DNA of 64,000 nt from Calycina herbarum. Taxonomy: Eukaryota; Ascomycota; Leotiomycetes; Helotiales; Pezizellaceae. The notes below the pieces were generated by a model, which saw only the letters and a program-made list of their open reading frames with translations, had not been told where the DNA came from and did not search any database. A program made the position numbers and the translations under genes. The stretch lies in the NCBI GenBank assembly GCA_001414485.1, contig LLEY01000087.1, forward strand, positions 124,001-188,000. Reading direction: 5' to 3'. Of the stretch, positions 23,770 through 33,751 are shown piece after piece (position 1 is the stretch's first letter; each line of letters opens with the position of its first letter).

Positions 23770-24890
23770 TTAACCGATTGGAAGGAGCTTCATATCTCCC
23801 TTACCATCCGCAATCCACGAAGGCTCAATTAGTCTCTCACGCTCAGCATACAGGAACTTGTATGCAGTTCTAATAGTTCCATCACTGACACCAGCTACCA
23901 ACGCAATATCCTTTGGTGACTTCGGCTTGTTGAGTAAATGGGATGCCATGTAGATACAGGCAGCAGCGACAGAAAGAGGGGAACGACCAGCGAGATCACC
24001 GACGGTGGACATCTTATCAGCGAGACCTTGTGAGACCTTAACAAATTGTTGACCCTTGAGACCAAGTTGACTGCAATAACGGACGCAAAGTTCGTGGGCA
24101 CTGGTAGACAGAGCACCCTTGTATGCGGCTGGAGTTTGGAGACTTCCTTTATATGTGTGTTAATAAATGTCACATGTATAGCATTCTTACATAACTTACC
24201 ACCCTCTGCTGCTGAGGCTTGCTTGCTTGCACTGTCATCTGCGAAGAACTTCTCCAAAGCCTTGAAAGTTCTGCCAATATCCTTCTTGGAAACCTTTGTC
24301 AATGCGTAGATTTCTCTGAAAGTTCGGGGAACGCCGCACTGGCGACAGGCGATAAAGATACAGCCAGCGATGATAGCATCTGTCGATTTACCCTTGAAGG
24401 CTTTGGCATCATCAACGAGCTTAAATAGGTGCTTCGCAGTATCTGAAACGTTTTTGGGGATGTTTACGGCGTCACAGTGAGCACCAATTTCCTTATATGC
24501 GGCAAGTAAATTCTTGGTAGTCTTGTCACCTGCGTTCTTGCCTTGGATTCGATTGAGGTCTCGGGCGGCTTTGTTGCCGTCACCAAAGGCAATACCAGTC
24601 GAAAGCTGAGAACCATTAAGGAGAGGATTTGCGCCATCACCGACACGAGATGGATCATCGTTGCCTTGGTCGTCGTTCGCAAAAGTACGCCACTCAGAGC
24701 GACTGTCAACGATGCGCTCGCTGAGGACCAGACCGCAGGAACCGCAAACCATATCACCGGAAGAGAATTCCTCGACAAGATTGGGAGGGTATTCCTTGCA
24801 ATCGTTGCACACGAGGGTTGTGTTTAAATTTTCCGACCACTCCGTCTCCTTTTCGGGAGCCGGTGGTGGCGGCATTTGAGGATCCATCAT
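23770..24890 (-). CDS. SUA7: Transcription initiation factor TFIIB
   Basis: General RNA polymerase II factor that bridges TBP-DNA and polymerase and sets the start site. Exon 1 24890-24200, intron 24199-24129 (donor GTAAGT, TTAAC branch, acceptor CTCCAG), exon 2 24128-23770; 349 residues, the usual fungal length. Zinc ribbon C28-x2-C31...C49-x2-C52; B-reader region S-E-W-R-T-F-A-N-D-D...D-P-S-R-V-G around 66-85; first cyclin repeat with G-K-S-T-D-A-I-I-A-G-C-I-F-I-A-C-R; second cyclin repeat (exon 2) with H-E-L-C-V-R-Y-C-S-Q-L-G-L, S-P-L-S-V-A-A-A-C-I-Y-M-A-S. Start chosen at the first ATG before the acidic N terminus typical of the family; the frame is open upstream with a GTG at 24902 but no ATG (see findings). 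Divergent to RPT5. Confidence 0.93.
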
Positions 24891-25796
24891 CTTTGGTTGC
24901 ACCTTATTGACGTAGATGTTGTCGTTTGGGTCGAAGGTTGGACGCTTCTTTGGTCTGCGACGAACTTCTCTGCGCTTCTTGGAAACGGCAGCCCGAGTGC
25001 GAGGGTCCTTGCTTGATTTGTTGTGCAGGAGTTCGGTCGTGAGTTTGACGAAGAGTTTGGAATGCAGTTTGGCGGTATTAAGGAGTCGGGTGAAGCGCGC
25101 GCTACTGAATCCTTACGTCTGACCGTTCAGGCAGGCGGCCCCAAGACAAAGAAAGTGGAGAGGTGAATTCCACGAGAGTCGAATCCAAATATGGTAGATT
25201 CGTAGAAAGTAGGATACGAGATGCAGGGGAGATGGAGAAAAGATATTCGTATCCGATCGGAGATGGATCAAGGTTGGATGGGGGAGTTCCAGGGTGGAAG
25301 GTGAGGTTGCTGTCGCAGGAGGACGACTTCGCAGCAGACCGAGATAACCAGTGAAGGCGTCGCGGAAAGGATTGAAAGTCGTAGAAGTTGTCGGTTACTA
25401 TCACTGGAAAGATGGCCGGCAACTTTGGGGTTGTTGAAAGCGACAGTGGACGTTCTTCTTGGTGGTGGCGAGCGAACGTTAAGAGTTGGAAAGGAGATGG
25501 AGGAGGGAAGATGAGTCTGCGACAGGCTGAGGGTAAAGTAGAAAGGCGAGGCGGAATGTGACTAATTTGGGTTAGCGTTTGTATCACGTGCAGAGCACAG
25601 CACACATGTCACGTGCAGGCAGCCTTCAAGCGTCGGAACCTGGGCGCCGCTTTTATTCGCACAAGGCTTACGAGACTGAGCTGCCTGCTTAAGCAAATAC
25701 ACATCCACCGTCACAACCTTCCACTACCCTCAAACTTACCTCCGCATCAATCAAACTACCCTCAACACATACAATTGCCAGTACACCCTCTACACA
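24891..25796. promoter_or_regulatory. Divergent promoter TFIIB / RPT5
   Basis: About 0.9 kb separates the two start codons. Near the RPT5 side are two CACGTG E-boxes (25585-25590 and 25610-25615), both within the identical word TCACGTGCAG, 25 bp apart; CACGTG is the site of bHLH factors such as Cbf1/CPF1. A GGTGGCGAG word at 25464-25472 is one to two bases from the yeast proteasome element GGTGGCAAA bound by Rpn4; whether this works here is speculative. Minus ORF 25,605-25,102 has no domain and is treated as leader/promoter. Confidence 0.5.
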
Positions 25797-27349
25797 ATGT
25801 CGACATTAGAAGATCTCGATGATCTCGAGCGCGAGAACAAGGAGGAGAAGAAGGGAGATGGCGATAAGGAAAAGGACAAGAAGCCCACCGATGCGAGTGG
25901 TGATGCTGAGATGAAAGATGCCGAACCCGAGGAGAAAGAAGATGATCCTATCGATGAGGAAATTTACAACTTAAGCACACAAGATATCCTCACGCGGAGA
26001 AGGCTGTTGGAGAATGATTCCAGAATCATGAAGAGCGAGTTCCAGCGTCTAACACACGAGAAGTCGGCGATGGGCGAGAAGATCAAGGACAACCTGGACA
26101 AGATTGAGAACAACCGGTATGGAGATATCCTTACTAATTTGATGCTGATGCATATTCTGACAAATAAACCTCTAGACAATTACCATACCTCGTTGGAAAC
26201 GTTGTCGAGCTTCTGGAACTCGACCCAACCGCCGAATCACAGGAAGAAGGTGCCAATATTGATTTGGATGCTACTCGAGTTGGAAAGTCCGCAGTTATCA
26301 AGACCTCAACGAGACAAACCATATTCCTTCCCCTCATTGGTCTTGTAGACCCCGAACAATTGAAGCCCGGAGACTTGATCGGTGTCAACAAGGATTCATA
26401 TCTGGTGCTGGATACATTACCTGCCGAATATGACAGCAGGGTAAAGGCTATGGAGGTGGATGAGAAGCCAACAGAAAAGTACTCGGATGTTGGAGGTTTG
26501 GATAAGCAAATTGAGGAATTGGTCGAGGCGATTGTCTGGCCAATGAAGGAGGCCGAGCGGTTCAAGAAGATCGGAATTAAAGCTCCAAAGGGTACGTATG
26601 CTACTCATCTCATACTAATGTGCCAAACTAATATTTAATAGGTGCTTTGATGTACGGTCCTCCCGGTACTGGAAAGACCCTTCTTGCTCGAGCATGCGCA
26701 GCACAAACCGACGCCACCTTCCTCAAACTTGCCGGTCCACAATTAGTGCAAATGTTCATCGGCGATGGCGCAAAGCTGGTTCGAGATTGCTTCGCTCTAG
26801 CAAAGGAAAAGGCACCTGCGATCATCTTCATCGATGAGTTGGATGCCGTTGGTACCAAGCGATTCGACAGCGAAAAGAGCGGAGACCGAGAAGTTCAAAG
26901 AACCATGTTGGAGCTTCTAAATCAACTTGATGGCTTCGCATCAGATGATAGAATCAAGGTTCTTGCAGCCACTAACAGAGTCGATGTCTTGGATCCCGCT
27001 TTACTCCGTTCCGGTCGTCTTGATAGAAAGATCGAGTTCCCGTTACCAAACGAGGAAGCACGCGCACAAATCCTCAAGATCCACAGCAGAAAGATGACGG
27101 TTGATGATGCGGTTAACTGGCCTGAGTTGTCGAGGAGTACTGATGAGTTTGGTGGTGCTATGCTCAAGGCGGTCTGTGTTGAGGCTGGTATGATTGCCCT
27201 CAGAACGGGAAAGAACAAGATTAGTCACGAGCACTATGTTGATGCTATTTCTGAAGGTACGTTTCCTCTATCCAGATGGTGTGATGTTTTACTAATTGAA
27301 TGTGCTAGTCCAATCGAAAAAAAAGGAAATGCTCTCACATTACTCTTAA
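25797..27349 (+). CDS. RPT5: 26S proteasome regulatory ATPase subunit Rpt5 (6A)
   Basis: AAA-ATPase of the 19S base that unfolds substrates for the 20S core. Four exons: 25797-26116, 26176-26591, 26642-27256, 27309-27349; introns of 59, 50 and 52 nt with GTATGG/GTACGT donors, ACTAAT branches and TAG acceptors. 463 residues. Acidic/lysine-rich N terminus, coiled coil about 60-108, OB domain about 108-190, then AAA: Walker A G-P-P-G-T-G-K-T 251-258, pore loop M-F-I-G-D-G 283-288, Walker B I-I-F-I-D-E 306-311, second-region R-S-G-R-L-D-R Arg fingers. C terminus [10 protein letters not shown]: the penultimate Tyr used to open the 20S gate is kept, but the hydrophobic residue before it is His. ATG context ACACAATGTC. 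Shares its promoter with TFIIB. Confidence 0.95.
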
Positions 27350-28284
27350 TTGGGCTGATCTTGGGGTTGAAGCGTTGTTGCATGGTATGCGAAGCCTTGT
27401 TTGTAATCATAGATAGACCATCAATCATATCGGTCCTACCTTCTATCACTTTCTATTTCGTGATACTTTGGGGGGAGGAGGGGGGAAACGTTGCAGTGAT
27501 GTTGTAAGTATGTTGTGGAAGTACAAAGTGTGATTGGGATTTGGTCGGTCGCCTCGCTTGTTAATCAGCACCCAAATTTAGGGTGGCTCGGTGGGCATAT
27601 ATTAATTGCAGTTGATGTTGCACAAGTTCTTTTTATTTTATAGTGGGCTGATGTCAGTGTATCTTGGAGATATATTATTCGGATCGATTTGGGGAGCCAT
27701 ATTATGAAGATGCCCCAGGTAATTCCTGGGTACCTTACTCTGTGTTAGTTGTTGGGGTGTAATCTTTTATTTGAGTCATTTGCAACTGTATCCTTCTATG
27801 AATGTTTTCTAGTTTGTTGTTTGACATTTGGTCAGGAAATATTGGTGGTGGTGTTCAGTACCTGCTGGACAGAGTATCGGACGCGATATAATATCTGAGT
27901 CTCGATCGATGATTGGATACTTAAATACACCGTATTGAAAGTGTTGCTTGCATTCTGGCTTGCTGAAGGGCATTCTCCGTCATTATCTGGTCTTCTAATC
28001 CCTCTGTCGGTACTTGCATAACTTACTGTCTTTTGCTTCATATCTTTTTATTTTTGTCATGTACTCGATAGAAGGTTTGGCACGCTTGATTATGCTTCAG
28101 GGTAAATATGCGTTTCATAAGGCATTGTTGCAAGTAGAAACCAATGGTTCAAGATTTGACCATAGATCAGTTGAAGATTTGATAATAATACTTGACTATA
28201 TGAAACAACCATTACCTCGCGTCAAAAATTCCACACCACCCCTCTTCCCAAAAACGAAGTAAGAACCACTTTCATCCTTCCCCT
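27350..28284. other. RPT5 3' region / intergenic
   Basis: 935 bases between convergent genes RPT5 (+) and the zinc-cluster gene (-). T-rich, consistent with 3' untranslated and terminator DNA. Small ORFs near 27,832-28,262 have no recognisable domain. Nothing else seen. Confidence 0.5.
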
Positions 28285-29880
28285 TCACAAATTCCAATCC
28301 TTGGAAACACCAAACCCACCCCTCTCCACCTCCGCCAGAGGCCAAGCAACACATTCCCTCCAATCCCCACCAAGCCTCCCCTCCACCTCTAAAATGATAT
28401 CCCTCCCCCACCCCCTCAACCACAAATCCTCCCTCAACCAAAACAACAAAACCGCATAGTGCGCAAGACACGCCAAAGCCAAGTTCTCACCTCTCCTCAA
28501 TCTCTCTACTAAACCTGCCTGTCCAAAAATAGGAAAAGGAAGCAGAACGAACTTGATTCTTGGATATTCATTGGCGAGGAGGAAACTGTGCATTAAGAGT
28601 CCGATAGCTTGCTTATATATCTCATATCCTTCCGGGTCTTTCTCTGAGTTTAAGGAGGTATTTCGGGTGGAGAGGGAGAGGAGAGATGTGTCGATGGGAA
28701 GGGGAAGGAGGGGGGCTTCGCTTATGCGTGAGAAGGAGGGAACCGGGAGGAATTGTGCCTCGAAGAGGAGACCGTCTAGCCAGGCTCCGCCTTTCATGAC
28801 CACGAGGCACACACCTTTCATCAGAGTTAAAATCTCACACATCCCAGCTACAGCATCAAGATTACTCAGTGGGGTATTATGAACTCCCAACGCGAAAAGA
28901 GGGATCAACAGCGTGAAAGCGAAGAGGGCTGTTGCGTTCTCGGGTTTAATCTCTAACAACTCTGGACGAATGAGTTTCAATGCTTCGGTATGGTGTTTCA
29001 ATGTTGTTTTTGTTTGGGCTGCGGAGGGTGAGACGAGGGATAAGTGCAGGGAGGTGATTGCTAGGAGACCGGATAGCAGGAAGGGGTGTGTGAAGGCTAG
29101 AGTTGGGATGGAGTGTTGCCAGGCGGGGGTGTGGATTTGGTCGGCCATTGTGGAACTTGTGTTGAGTGTGAAGTGGTGGATTAGGCGAAGTTTGTCGTTG
29201 TGGTCATCCTTGGGGGTTGCGGGGGAGGAGAAGCGGAGGTCTATTGAGTTACTTCTTTGTTGATGGTGTTCGATTTGGACCTGGATTGGTGCAGTTGCTG
29301 AGGCTGGGGTTGGTGATTGGTTCTTGCTATTGGGCTGTGTGGTTCTTAAGCCAGTGGACTGTTGAGTTGGTGGGGTTGCAAAAGCTATGGTGACGGCTTG
29401 TTGGTTACTGAGTTTCGGGGGTGGTCCTTTGATTGTTTTCGCTTGTGGCCCCGTATAGGATGAGATTACGACGAAGGAGCACTCCAGGTATGAGCAGCTT
29501 TCTCCTCTTCGATCACATCTCGTGCATACTGGCTGAGTTTCATCGCACTATTTACCGAATTAGTATCTTATTTCGTATGCAGACATCGCTCTCGGATCCC
29601 AAATCGGTTGGTCACGACAATTGGATTGCTACGTCGGGCTAGACCATGAAGTGCTTCTGCAAGTTAATATCACAATTTGCATGGCATCCTCCAGAGTCTT
29701 GCTCTTACTTTTTTCCGTTGGACATATACGCACACACATCCTTTCTGTCTCTCAGAGGATGGAAGATTTTACAAGTCATGCAAGGAATATCAGAAGGAAA
29801 GGGAGCTTTACCTTAAGTCTCTTCTCCTTGCATTGTTTACACCCAGTCCTCGTCTTCTTATGATGTCGTTTCGTCGGCAT
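28285..29880 (-). CDS. Zn2Cys6 transcription factor, sterol-uptake-control-like
   Basis: Exon 1 29880-29812, intron 29811-29548 (264 nt; GTAAAG donor, CTAAT branch, TAG acceptor), exon 2 29547-28285; 443 residues. The intron splits the zinc cluster, which becomes perfect after splicing: C14-x2-C17-x6-C24-x6-C31-x2-C34-x6-C41, with K-x-R-x-G-C-x-x-C-K-x-K-R-L-K-C-D-E, as in the Upc2/Ecm22-like and related fungal regulators. A P/Q/T-rich linker follows (about 50-120), then L-R-L-I-H-H-F-T ... A-F-x-H-P-F-L-L-S-G-L-L-A-I-T-S-L-H-L at about 140-190, the start of the regulatory domain of this class. No stop or frameshift. Nuclear activator/repressor; target unknown. Divergently placed next to the RTA1-like gene. 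Confidence 0.85.
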
Positions 29881-30560
29881 TTTCAAAATTCTACATTCAA
29901 GTCCCCTAGCTCAAAAGGTTCAGTTCCGTGTCCGGCAAACAGGCTGAGGTACGAAATACTTCCCAAAACCGGAAAAAGTGCGAACACGTAAAAAGAGAAC
30001 GGGAATTCCCAGTATATAACATCGCACTCACATCTTCCTGTATCTTCAAGGATTCCCCATCTCTCATCGTTGCCTACAACCCCTGTTTAGCCTCGTTCCC
30101 AAACAGGAAATTTGTACGGTTTTGCAGGGTATGTTGTGGATTGAACAAGCGATGGGAGTGAGATTTTAGCGAGTGCGAATCGTGGACGTGGAATATGCTT
30201 ATATTAAGGTGGCACATAATTGGTTGTTTGATAAGAAGGGATATATTACGAGGCTTGGGATTGAATTTATTCTCGGTGGTATTTTGATGGGGGGGTTCGT
30301 AGATCTTTAGGATTGTGAGAAGACGGGGGTTTGGTGCATACGCAGCTTTGGACTTGGCGGTTTCTTTAATCGGTAATACGTACGCTTTATGCTGGTGCGA
30401 TTATTTGTATATCCCTATGGGTTGAAAAGATCGTATATATTTTACCACTCACCACTCTCAAATTAAGTATCTCTAGGTCAAACTCCAACTTTCTTTCTTT
30501 GTGTCCCAATCCCACATCCCAAATTACCACTCGTTTGGATCTCCCCCTTTTTTATTCAAA
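29881..30560. promoter_or_regulatory. Divergent promoter, zinc-cluster factor / RTA1-like gene
   Basis: 680 bases between the two start codons. The RTA1 side is pyrimidine-rich just before its ATG (CTTTCTTTCTTTG and CCCCCTTTTTT). No CDS recognised; overlapping plus ORFs at 29,433-30,161 cover the first exon and intron of the zinc-cluster gene in antisense. Confidence 0.45.
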
Positions 30561-31639
30561 ATGCAAGTCAACACCTCGACAGACCTCTTCAAATTCTACC
30601 GCTACACCACTTCCATCCTGGCTTGCATCCTCTTCCTCGTTCTCTTCTCGATCACAACCACACTCCATACCTACCGTAAGTAACACTTCCCTCTACCCCT
30701 TTCGCAACTCCTAGTCTCATCCTCCCCGTCCATTCCATTCATTTAATACCCTCAAGTCGTCCTACAGCCAAAATAAATAAAAATAATATTCTAACACGCA
30801 ATAGAACTCCTCCGCAACAAAACCTGGTTACTCATACCCCTCCTCATCGGCGGAATAGGCGAAACAACAGGCTACATACTGCGCATCTTCTCCGCTCGAG
30901 AAGCACCAGATTACACATTGGCAATGTACATCGCAGCCGCGAATCCAACACTCTTGGCCCCTGCTTTCTTTGCGGCTAGTATTTATATGTGTCTGGGACG
31001 GATTATTGAGGCGACTGGGGGAGAGAAAATGAGTCCTGTAAGGAGGAAGTGGTTGACGAAATTCTTTGTTGGGGGAGATGTTTTGGGGTTGCTTGTTCAG
31101 GGTGCTGGTATGTTTTTGTTTCTCCTTCACTCTTGTCGGCTTGTAGAAGAAGAGCAATTAGAATTTGTAAGGAACTAATGGGGGAAACAGGAGCAATTCT
31201 CATGCCAATGGGTGGCCTAAAAAACTTCCAAACAGGCTCCAACATAGTAATAGCCGGCCTCACGCTCCTCGTTCTCTCCTTCCTCATCTTCCTCCTCGTT
31301 ACAGCAACTTTTCACATCCGTCTCCTCAATAACCCTACCCCAGCATCCCTCTCCATCTCTCTAAACTGAAAGAGAGAGCTGAAAATTCTGTATGCGACGA
31401 GTGGATTGGTGTTTGTGAGAAGCATCTATAGGTTGGTGGAGTATGGACAGGGAAATAAGGGGTATTTGATTAGGAATGAGTGGACGCTTTATGTTTTTGA
31501 TGCTGTGCTTATGCTGGGTGTTCTTTTGTGCTTTAATTTTTGGTATTTGGGAAGAGTGAATGAGCGTGAGGGGAAGGGGGATGTTGAACTCCTAGAAGTG
31601 AAGGGTGGTGGGAGTGGTGAGGTTAGGGAATGTGTTTGA
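30561..31639 (+). CDS. RTA1-like (lipid-translocating exporter family) protein with in-frame TGA
   Basis: Exons 30561-30675, 30805-31107, 31191-31639; introns 129 and 83 nt with GTAAGT/GTATGT donors, CTAAC/ACTAAT branches. Full-length frame would be 288 residues with seven hydrophobic helices and family words G-E-T-T-G-Y-I-L-R, P-T-L-L-A-P-A-F-F-A-A-S-I-Y-M, F-x-x-G-D-V-L-G-L-L-V-Q-G-A-G, G-S-N-I-V-I-A-G and V-R-S-I-Y-R-L-V-E-Y-G-Q-G-N-x-G-Y-L. Plasma-membrane proteins of this family affect lipid asymmetry and resistance to toxic compounds. Codon 199 is TGA (31367-31369) where the family usually has Trp (TGG) before K-R-E-L-K-I-L-Y; coding similarity continues for 90 codons after it. So it is either a recent pseudogene, a 198-residue truncation, or a sequence error. 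No alternative intron that removes the TGA in frame was found. Confidence 0.75.
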
Positions 31640-32010
31640 GCAGTACGTCTGTATTTGGGAATGGACACCGAGGGTTGCTCTGAATTGAGAGGGGTATTTC
31701 CTAGAGGGTAGATGAAACTTGATAATAATGAAGAATTAGAGAACGAACATTGGGGTAGCTATGGTGGTCTCCAAGTTTAAGAAAATTCCTGGGCAGACTC
31801 GGAAAGCAAGTATTCAATTCCACTGAATACCAAATTATAACAAGATTACATCGATCGAGCATTGTGGTCCGACTGGAGTAGGATACCAAAGAATAGGTAG
31901 ACAAGCTTGAAGGAAACGAAAATAATAGAGGAAGAGGGCAGTATAAATCCGCTACAATAAACTCAGTGCCTTTGATCCAACATGTTATAGTCCTGGAAGT
32001 ATCAAGGCCA
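31640..32010. other. Intergenic
   Basis: 370 bases after the RTA1-like gene, AT-rich 3' type sequence; no feature recognised. Confidence 0.5.
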
Positions 32011-32301
32011 TCAATTTATGGGAAGTGGATCGGAGAACAAATCTGCGACCCAGACGACCAAAGTTGGATCTCCACCCTCTAATAAATGCAAATCAAGCCA
32101 CTTGGCATCTAGCATAACCTCAGTATTCTTGTACTTCAGCATTCTTCTGGTCTGAACGCCTCCCCACACCACCCCCATATTAAGCTCATCGTAATCACAA
32201 ATCGAGGCAGAGCAAAACGTATCGCCAAAATCAATGGCCCAACTGTACAGTTCCCCATTCTCTAGTTATGCATACACGCAAGATTTTCCATCCATGCCCA
32301 T
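32011..32301 (-). pseudogene. Small unidentified ORF with one internal TAA
   Basis: Minus frame from ATG 32301 to TGA 32011 encodes 96 residues if the TAA at 32266-32268 is read through. After that stop come 84 codons with protein-like composition, including L-Y-S-W-A-I-D-F-G-D-T-F and A-K-W-L-D-L-H-L-L-E-G-G-D-P-T-L-V-V-W. No family recognised. The TAA follows GCA and could be CAA after one C-to-T change. Alternatively it is the last exon of a gene whose 5' part is lost, or 3' UTR of ATP14. Confidence 0.25.
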
Positions 32302-32347
32302 TCCCCCAATCTGCGATCTCCTCTCCCTTCTATGTGCTTCTGCCCCT

Positions 32348-32907
32348 CTAGTGCTTGTGCTCCTCTTCCTCTGGCTCCTCCTCGAACCAATTGAATTCCT
32401 GGCTCTCAGCGGCTCCTCCCTCGGCTTGTCCCTCGATGTCAACAGTGGATGCTTCGTATGCTTGCAACTCCTTCGCGATGTCGGCCTCCTCGGGAGACTT
32501 TGGTGTTGCTGGTGCGCTCCAGCTCTGAACGGAACCTTCGGCATCGGTGGCCTTGACGGTTGGCACTTTGTAGGCCTTCAACTCGCGGAGGTATAAGTCT
32601 TGGACGAAATCGGCTGTTGGGAGAATGTTAGCAAAGTCGGGGATCGTTTGAAGCTTGCCCCAATTCCATCGCGGGGCGCATTCCAGGAAGCTCAATCGAG
32701 GATTGATCCAGTCACATCCTGTACTTCAACGAGAGGGCCACGAACCTTGACGGACTGCAGTAGGGGTGATGAAGGTGCGCTTTGCCATGGAGCCGGCAGC
32801 TTGTTGTCTGACGACTCGGGCAACCGAGTTGCGCTATGTTGGTCAGCGGAGTAGAAATATAAGCTGGCAGTAATACGTACGGATACTCTAAGTGTGTGAG
32901 AGAACAT
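32348..32907 (-). CDS. ATP14: Mitochondrial F1Fo-ATP synthase subunit h
   Basis: Small peripheral-stalk subunit of the fungal ATP synthase. Exons 32907-32881 (27 nt), 32833-32746, 32613-32348; introns of 47 nt (GTACGT, CTGAC branch, CATAG) and 132 nt (GTTCGT, GCTAAC branch, CAACAG). 126 residues. An arginine/serine/alanine-rich mitochondrial presequence (about 1-38) is assembled from exons 1 and 2, then D-F-V-Q-D-L-Y-L-R-E-L-K-A-Y-K-V-P, S-P-E-E-A-D-I-A-K-E-L-Q-A-Y and a highly acidic tail ending E-E-E-E-H-K-H, all typical of subunit h. ORFs read without splicing miss the first two exons. A CACGTG box lies at 32992-32997, 85 bp upstream of the ATG. Confidence 0.9.
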
Positions 32908-33751
32908 GGTGACAGATGTGGGGATGTCAATTGGGTGTTGTGAAGCCGTGGAGTTGATCGGGATGGAATTGAAGAAACGAGCATCTCGCTACACGTGATC
33001 TCACATTTCTGCCTTAGACTTCTGTTGTTGCCTGGCGCCATTCCATTGGGGTGCCCTTCTGCTCCAGAAACCTAACATCTCGCCATGAAATAACACCAGA
33101 GTTCCTGATCGACATTTGCTACAACGAAGATCCATAATGCATGGAGTACCATGGCATGGGAACTGAATACGCATTTTAGCCCGCCTTGCAAAAGATGTTG
33201 GGATCTTCAGGATTCTCGTGCGGAACTCCGTAACTAACCTCGCCCGGCGGCTCAAGATGTTCAAAAGTTACGAATTTTGTCTCTGGGAATCAAAGAACCG
33301 AGCGCTTACTTGGTATGACAGGGCTTTGGGGATTCCAATGGCTTTGGAACTCTCACGATCTTCCAATCGTATCCTTTGGTGGTTCCCTATAAGTGGCAAT
33401 TTTGGTTCGGCAGTCACAGTAGTGAGGCGGACGAAAATGAGGCTGCAATTCAACAGATTTCAGCCACTCAGCCATCACGAATGAGCGGCGCATTTTTGAT
33501 ATTTGACAAGGAGAAAGTGCTCTTATTATTTGCTCTACTTCGTCATCATTTTTCTTGCTTCAACAGTCAAATCATCTATACTCGAGTTTAGAAATTCTTC
33601 TCCTCGTTTCGCAGCAAGTATTTTATCGTTTCGTCCTCACTCTACGAGAGTTTGCCAACGTTTTCCCTCAAGGCTTGCTCTCACACATCCAAGACTCGTT
33701 TTCGAACCAAACAGCAAAAACCTTTCCCACTTTCTTCACAGCGTCGTAGCG
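32908..33751. promoter_or_regulatory. Divergent promoter ATP14 / F-box-like gene
   Basis: 844 bases between the start codons. CACGTG at 32992-32997 close to ATP14. CT-rich leader before the F-box-like ATG. No additional gene recognised; several short overlapping ORFs on both strands start with non-ATG codons or lack domain features. Confidence 0.45.

Noticed and set aside
24902..24902. GTG at 24902 as TFIIB start
   Set aside because: Eukaryotic starts are ATG; the first ATG (24890) gives the usual N terminus.
25102..25605. Minus ORF of 167 codons upstream of TFIIB
   Set aside because: Low-complexity S/P/L-rich, no domain, in the promoter between divergent genes, different frame from TFIIB.
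32266..32544. Minus ORF, R/S-rich
   Set aside because: Alternative frame of ATP14 exon 3.
33503..33751. Extension of the F-box-like ORF to 33503
   Set aside because: It begins with TTG and has no ATG before 33752, where the conserved domain itself starts.
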